Under the pieces are notes generated by a model. That model worked only from the letters and a program-made list of their open reading frames with translations. It was not told the origin of the DNA and ran no database searches. A program made the position numbers and the translations under genes. This document shows positions 59,901-64,000 of a DNA stretch of 64,000 nucleotides, one piece after another. The stretch spans positions 1-64,000 of the forward strand of contig JAFEDI010000078.1 in NCBI GenBank assembly GCA_018241725.1, written 5' to 3'. The stretch's first letter is position 1; every line of letters begins with the position of its first letter. Source of the DNA: Pseudomonadota bacterium (GTDB lineage Bacteria > Pseudomonadota > Gammaproteobacteria > Burkholderiales > Rhodocyclaceae).

Positions 59901-60339
59901 GGCCAAGGATGGCTTCGTGCGGAACACCAACGGTGAAATCGTCACGACCGGTCCGGATGTCGCCGGCTTGGCGGTCAAGAACACGCAAACGCCGGAGCAG
60001 GCGAAAATCTTCGAGGAGGTCTTCAACTTCTACTACCAGAAGGCCTCTCAGGATCCGTCGAACTACTCATCGATGCAGGGCCTGCAATACGGGGCCATTG
60101 AGCGTGCAGCAGCAGCGGCTGCTGCGGCCGAGGCGCAACGACGAACATCTCAGAGCAGTGGAAGCGCCTCTTCGGCGTCCTCCTCTTCATCTGGGGCAAG
60201 CAGTTACCCGTTGAATGGGCAAACGATCAAGATCGACATAACTGGAAATGGTGGCTCCGCGGCGGCGTACGTGAACGATCAGGCCTCTGCTGACGCCCTT
60301 GTACGCATATTGAAGAGCTCCCTCGCGGGAAGATCTTGA
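56914..60339 (+). CDS. Tail tape measure protein
   Basis: 1141 residues. The N-terminal 250 residues are Ala-rich coiled coil. The TMP N-terminal domain lies about 290-500 (MESLSRTLKQLTGDSTKAAAELEYIRGAANRMGLDVLEASKSYTQLLAATKGTALEG...AVNQMASKGTVQMEELKGQLGEALPGALKAAADGAGLT). A second coiled coil and a Ser/Gly-rich tail follow. Tape measure length sets phage tail length. No tube, sheath or chaperone partner genes are present, so partners would be supplied in trans. ATGA overlap with the preceding gene. Confidence 0.88.
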   Translation: MSGEIRAKVIIDGDPKGLRTALAQSEADLAKLDATGRKVQILEGAIQNAKDARAAMLEARTSAQTLDEQLASAKGAGAGKEAIKLLEQAVKSANAEVKASETAWEQSRQKLDAARSAASAAGVDTRNLASEQSRLKAETEAAAAAVQRSAQALEDAARASQEKLAQDRAAAAEEQRLAQIVEMNTTRQRLAAQELLEAERKAYAEAETASARATAAREAEARAVEAFAARTKKALSDSFSAVGIRGSAEIQAEILNIQQSLLKLGASAKISGADFDRAFAEAKTRIAALEAEMNGVVPAIDRVGTGAKGLKGDFAALAGQFAGIAIAMQAGQAFITANSQMESLSRTLKQLTGDSTKAAAELEYIRGAANRMGLDVLEASKSYTQLLAATKGTALEGDSARKVFEAVAGAMASLGKSSAETNNALMAVNQMASKGTVQMEELKGQLGEALPGALKAAADGAGLTVSEMSKMIESGEVLAEDLLPALAKGLTEMYGVGKTNNDTFVASWARLKNTVTDTLQVIGDSGVFKVLTQTVSGATQALGVFTVGAEASAKKIGVMAAAIANGDFGLKGFSDRAKQALGEIDIQTEKSLQKITQASSGASTGIAGAGKAAEDAGKKAADSSSGWLAAENAYSQVEQASKKQIDRLKTLQDAADSGGAAMKAFADVFGTQVEKLTAATQAAKAHEDASRALADQVKADLEIAKAKLVSLEQERDANGKLTDAKEKLREKLQDTILTKQAEADKTEQATAAAHSATLQAEAATAVFADHAKQVYALRDAWQAAEAEYQRLSVLNSQGVSVSKELKAADEARAKALLLYRDALSDATAAAERHVAAEKSAASIQQSALQNDLYRANTILEVAKQRGNEKEIAQAQIAVWRIELEINEAQALASRKEAEAMELVAKAKRAELEASGGLTEAKKAELALADANVKAKQLEAEKYDLVADRMRKLSYETNELKSSFGDLSSSADQAAASADRAAASYDGLASSIRSAGQAKDGFVRNTNGEIVTTGPDVAGLAVKNTQTPEQAKIFEEVFNFYYQKASQDPSNYSSMQGLQYGAIERAAAAAAAAEAQRRTSQSSGSASSASSSSSGASSYPLNGQTIKIDITGNGGSAAAYVNDQASADALVRILKSSLAGRS

Positions 60340-60377
60340 TTTCGTGTCTCACCTTTTTCCAGACCAGGATAGCCAGC

Positions 60378-60614
60378 ATGAGCAACGAACTAATTTATTT
60401 TCTCCGTCAAGCGGTTCCAGGCGCCCCTCTCCTGATTGGGACAATTGTTCAAGAAAGCGCTGGTGAATATACGATTCAGCAGCCAGACGGCTCTCTCTCT
60501 AAGGCACGTAGTGTTGCCAGCTTTTCAGTTGGAACCACCGTACTCTTCCGCCCAGGCGGTGTCATTGAGTCTGAGGCTCCGGGGTTCGGTGATTTCATTG
60601 AGATCGATGTTTAG
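60378..60614 (+). CDS. Small protein at the right end of the element
   Basis: 78 residues, beta-rich (ELIYFLRQAVPGAPLLIGTIVQESAGEYTIQQPDGSLSKARSVASFSVGTTVLFRPGGVIES). Looks like a small OB/SH3-like fold; family unknown. ATG at 60378 chosen over an in-frame upstream start. Last gene before the right end repeats. Confidence 0.6.
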   Translation: MSNELIYFLRQAVPGAPLLIGTIVQESAGEYTIQQPDGSLSKARSVASFSVGTTVLFRPGGVIESEAPGFGDFIEIDV

Positions 60615-60633
60615 GCGGCGGGTCTTCGGCTTT

Positions 60634-60728
60634 CACTATCTCGTGGCGTAAATTTGTTACGGTGTGCGAAAGTCCCGTCCCTCTCGTTTATCTCGCCTCA
60701 GCGCCGGCATTTATCGCGGCGCGCTTTA
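60634..60728 (-). repeat. Right-end transposase-site-like repeats R1-R3
   Basis: Reading inward from 60729: CCGCGATAAATGCC (GATA 60712-60715), GGCGAGATAAACG (60689-60692) and CACGAGATAGTGA (60637-60640). The first two lie about 14 and 37 bases from the end and 23 bp apart, mirroring L1 and L2; TGAG before the second copy is shared with L2. Confidence 0.7.
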
Positions 60729-60734
60729 AGAGCT
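60729..60734 (+). repeat. Right copy of target-site duplication
   Basis: AGAGCT, matching 47326-47331. Confidence 0.75.
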
Positions 60735-62889
<2,155 letters not shown>

Positions 62890-62914
62890 TTTGTCTGCAT
62901 CCCTACAGTCGGGT

Positions 62915-62944
62915 TTGCCGGCAGAGGTGGCTTCAGGCTATAAT
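62915..62944 (+). promoter_or_regulatory. carA promoter
   Basis: TTGCCG (62915-62920), an 18-base spacer and a perfect TATAAT (62939-62944). Confidence 0.75.
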
Positions 62945-62958
62945 TAGAAAGTTTCTTA

Positions 62959-62988
62959 CGGGATGGCCTTCAGGGCGATCCCGTTTTT
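62959..62988 (+). terminator. Leader hairpin before carA
   Basis: Stem CGGGAT-G-GCC / GGC-G-ATCCCG followed by TTTTT, starting about 15 bases after the -10 box. It lies between promoter and gene, so it may act as an attenuator for carbamoyl phosphate synthesis; alternatively it ends the kinase transcript. Confidence 0.6.
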
Positions 62989-63047
62989 CATGTGTAGCCC
63001 GGCTACGCATGCAAGTCGTCCAATCACAAGATTTCGAGGAGTTCGCC

Positions 63048-64000
63048 GTGTCAGCTTTCCCGCCCGCCATTCTTGTTCTTGCCGACGGGACGGTGTTCTA
63101 CGGCAAAGGCATCGGGGCCATTGGTGCAACGGTCGGCGAGGTGGTGTTCAACACTGCCATGTCCGGCTACCAGGAAATCCTTACCGACCCGAGCTACTGT
63201 AGCCAGATCGTCACGCTCACCTATCCGCACATCGGAAACACCGGTATCAATCGGGAAGATAATGAAGCCACCAAGGTTTTTGCTTCCGGCCTGGTGATTC
63301 GAGATTTGCCGCTGGTGGCGTCCAACTGGCGTAGCGAGCAGTCGCTGGATGCCTATCTCAAGGCCGAGAACATCGTCGCGATCGCCGGTATCGATACCCG
63401 CAAGCTCACGCGCATCCTGCGTGAGAAGGGGGCCCAGAGCGGCGCTATCGTAACGGCGGCAACGGCTGCCGAACTGAACGTGGAGGCCGCGCTCGCACAG
63501 GCCCGGGCATTCCCGGGGCTCGCCGGCATGGATCTCGCCAAAGTTGTGTCCGCCACTGAGTCTTATCCCTGGACGGATGGGGAGTGGCGTCTGGACGCCG
63601 GCTACGTGGCCCAGGAGAACCCGCGTTTTCACGTCGTAGCCTACGATTATGGCGTCAAGCGCAACATCCTGCGAATGTTGGCCGAGCGTGGTTGCCGCCT
63701 GACGGTAGTGCCCGCCCGGACTCCCGCCGCGGACGTGCTGGCCCTCAATCCCGATGGTGTCTTCCTGTCCAACGGGCCTGGCGATCCCGAGCCCTGCGAC
63801 TACGCTATCGAGGCGATCCAGCAGGTGCTCGCGAAGGGTATTCCTACCTTCGGCATCTGCTTGGGGCACCAGTTGCTTGCACTGGCGTCCGGGGCCAAGA
63901 CCATGAAGATGAAGTTCGGCCACCACGGCGCGAACCATCCGGTGAAGGATCTTGATTCCGGCCAGGTGCTGATCACCAGCCAGAACCATGGTTTCGCTGC
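63048..64000 (+). CDS. carA: Carbamoyl phosphate synthase small subunit (partial, 3' end outside)
   Basis: At least 317 codons visible, open to the window end. N-terminal domain [47 protein letters not shown], then the class I glutaminase domain with [10 protein letters not shown] and the nucleophile Cys in [15 protein letters not shown] start at 63048 is chosen because GAGGAG lies six bases before it; an in-frame ATG at 63009 lacks one. Product feeds arginine and pyrimidine synthesis. Confidence 0.95.
   Translation, partial: MSAFPPAILVLADGTVFYGKGIGAIGATVGEVVFNTAMSGYQEILTDPSYCSQIVTLTYPHIGNTGINREDNEATKVFASGLVIRDLPLVASNWRSEQSLDAYLKAENIVAIAGIDTRKLTRILREKGAQSGAIVTAATAAELNVEAALAQARAFPGLAGMDLAKVVSATESYPWTDGEWRLDAGYVAQENPRFHVVAYDYGVKRNILRMLAERGCRLTVVPARTPAADVLALNPDGVFLSNGPGDPEPCDYAIEAIQQVLAKGIPTFGICLGHQLLALASGAKTMKMKFGHHGANHPVKDLDSGQVLITSQNHGFA

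Larger units (their letters stand above)
47332..60729. mobile_element. 13.4-kb transposable phage-like element (putative phage satellite)
   Basis: Bounded by a short target duplication inside a PAS-domain codon context, with inverted end repeats at both termini. It encodes DUF3486, an unknown 251-residue protein, a small helical protein, a secreted protein, a DUF3102 protein, two small proteins, a Mor-family activator, capsid, coiled-coil, capsid protease-like and tape measure proteins. There is no recognisable transposase, integrase, portal, large terminase, sheath, tube, baseplate, fibre or lysis gene. Reading frames are intact and often overlap by ATGA, arguing against random decay. Satellite status is inferred; a deleted Mu-like prophage is the alternative. 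Confidence 0.8.

Noticed and set aside
47332-60729. CRISPR array or toxin-antitoxin pair in the element
   Set aside because: No regularly spaced direct repeats and no adjacent small gene pair with toxin or antitoxin motifs were seen; the palindromes are irregularly spaced.

Overview
The window looks like the chromosome of a GC-rich betaproteobacterium, most probably of the order Rhodocyclales. The reasons are the protein sequences, the gene order (trxA-rho; leuC-small lipoprotein-leuD-leuB-asd-fimV-truA-trpFBA-accD-folC-dedD-cvpA-purF; grpE-dnaK-dnaJ; hemH-hrcA-nadK-recN-fur-bamE-dapB) and the absence of enteric-type arrangements. The genus is inference; no rRNA or tRNA gene is present to test it.

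Positions 1-47330 are ordinary core genome. From the left: rho and trxA (minus strand), a 7Fe-type ferredoxin, a CBS-domain protein and a long-chain acyl-CoA ligase. An ilvBN acetolactate synthase operon follows, preceded by a valine-rich leader peptide and attenuator of the ivbL type (5191-5339). Next come aroC, an MFS transporter and an M48 lipoprotein protease, then the leu/asd/fimV/truA/trp/accD/folC/dedD/cvpA/purF run, which gives leucine, aspartate-family and tryptophan biosynthesis, fatty-acid initiation, folate and purines. Then lpxH, two adjacent cyclophilins with a TPR protein, cysS, an orphan Liv-type binding protein, the heat-shock operon with two near-consensus sigma-32 promoters, a Ser/Thr kinase fused to a cyclic-nucleotide-binding-like domain, trxC, an AP2-like protein, hemH, hrcA, nadK, recN, fur, bamE and dapB.

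Positions 47332-60729 are a 13.4-kb inserted element, the most interesting part of the window. It splits a hybrid histidine kinase gene inside its PAS domain. A short target duplication (AGAGCT on both sides) flanks it, and removing the element restores the kinase reading frame exactly. Both ends carry repeated inward-facing (C/G)GMGATA motifs at matching distances from the termini, as expected for transposase-binding sites of a transposable (Mu-type) phage. The gene content is phage-like but far too small for a phage: a DUF3486 (Mu gp27-like) protein, a Mor-family activator, a major capsid protein, a coiled-coil protein, a capsid protease-like protein and a 1141-residue tape measure protein. 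I see no transposase, portal, large terminase, sheath, tube, baseplate, fibre or lysis gene. Between the two modules lies a regulatory hub with seven 22-28-bp palindromes of one family, a terminated three-hairpin RNA candidate and a C4-antisense-like structured RNA, followed by a DUF3102 protein with three SH3/KOW-like repeats. The best hypothesis is a phage satellite that uses the transposase, portal and tail of a Mu-like helper while supplying its own capsid parts. A deletion-derived remnant prophage is the main alternative.

Positions 60730-64000 hold the 3' part of the kinase (HisKA, HATPase, degenerate receiver, receiver, Hpt) and the start of carA, which has its own promoter and a terminator-like leader hairpin and runs off the window end.
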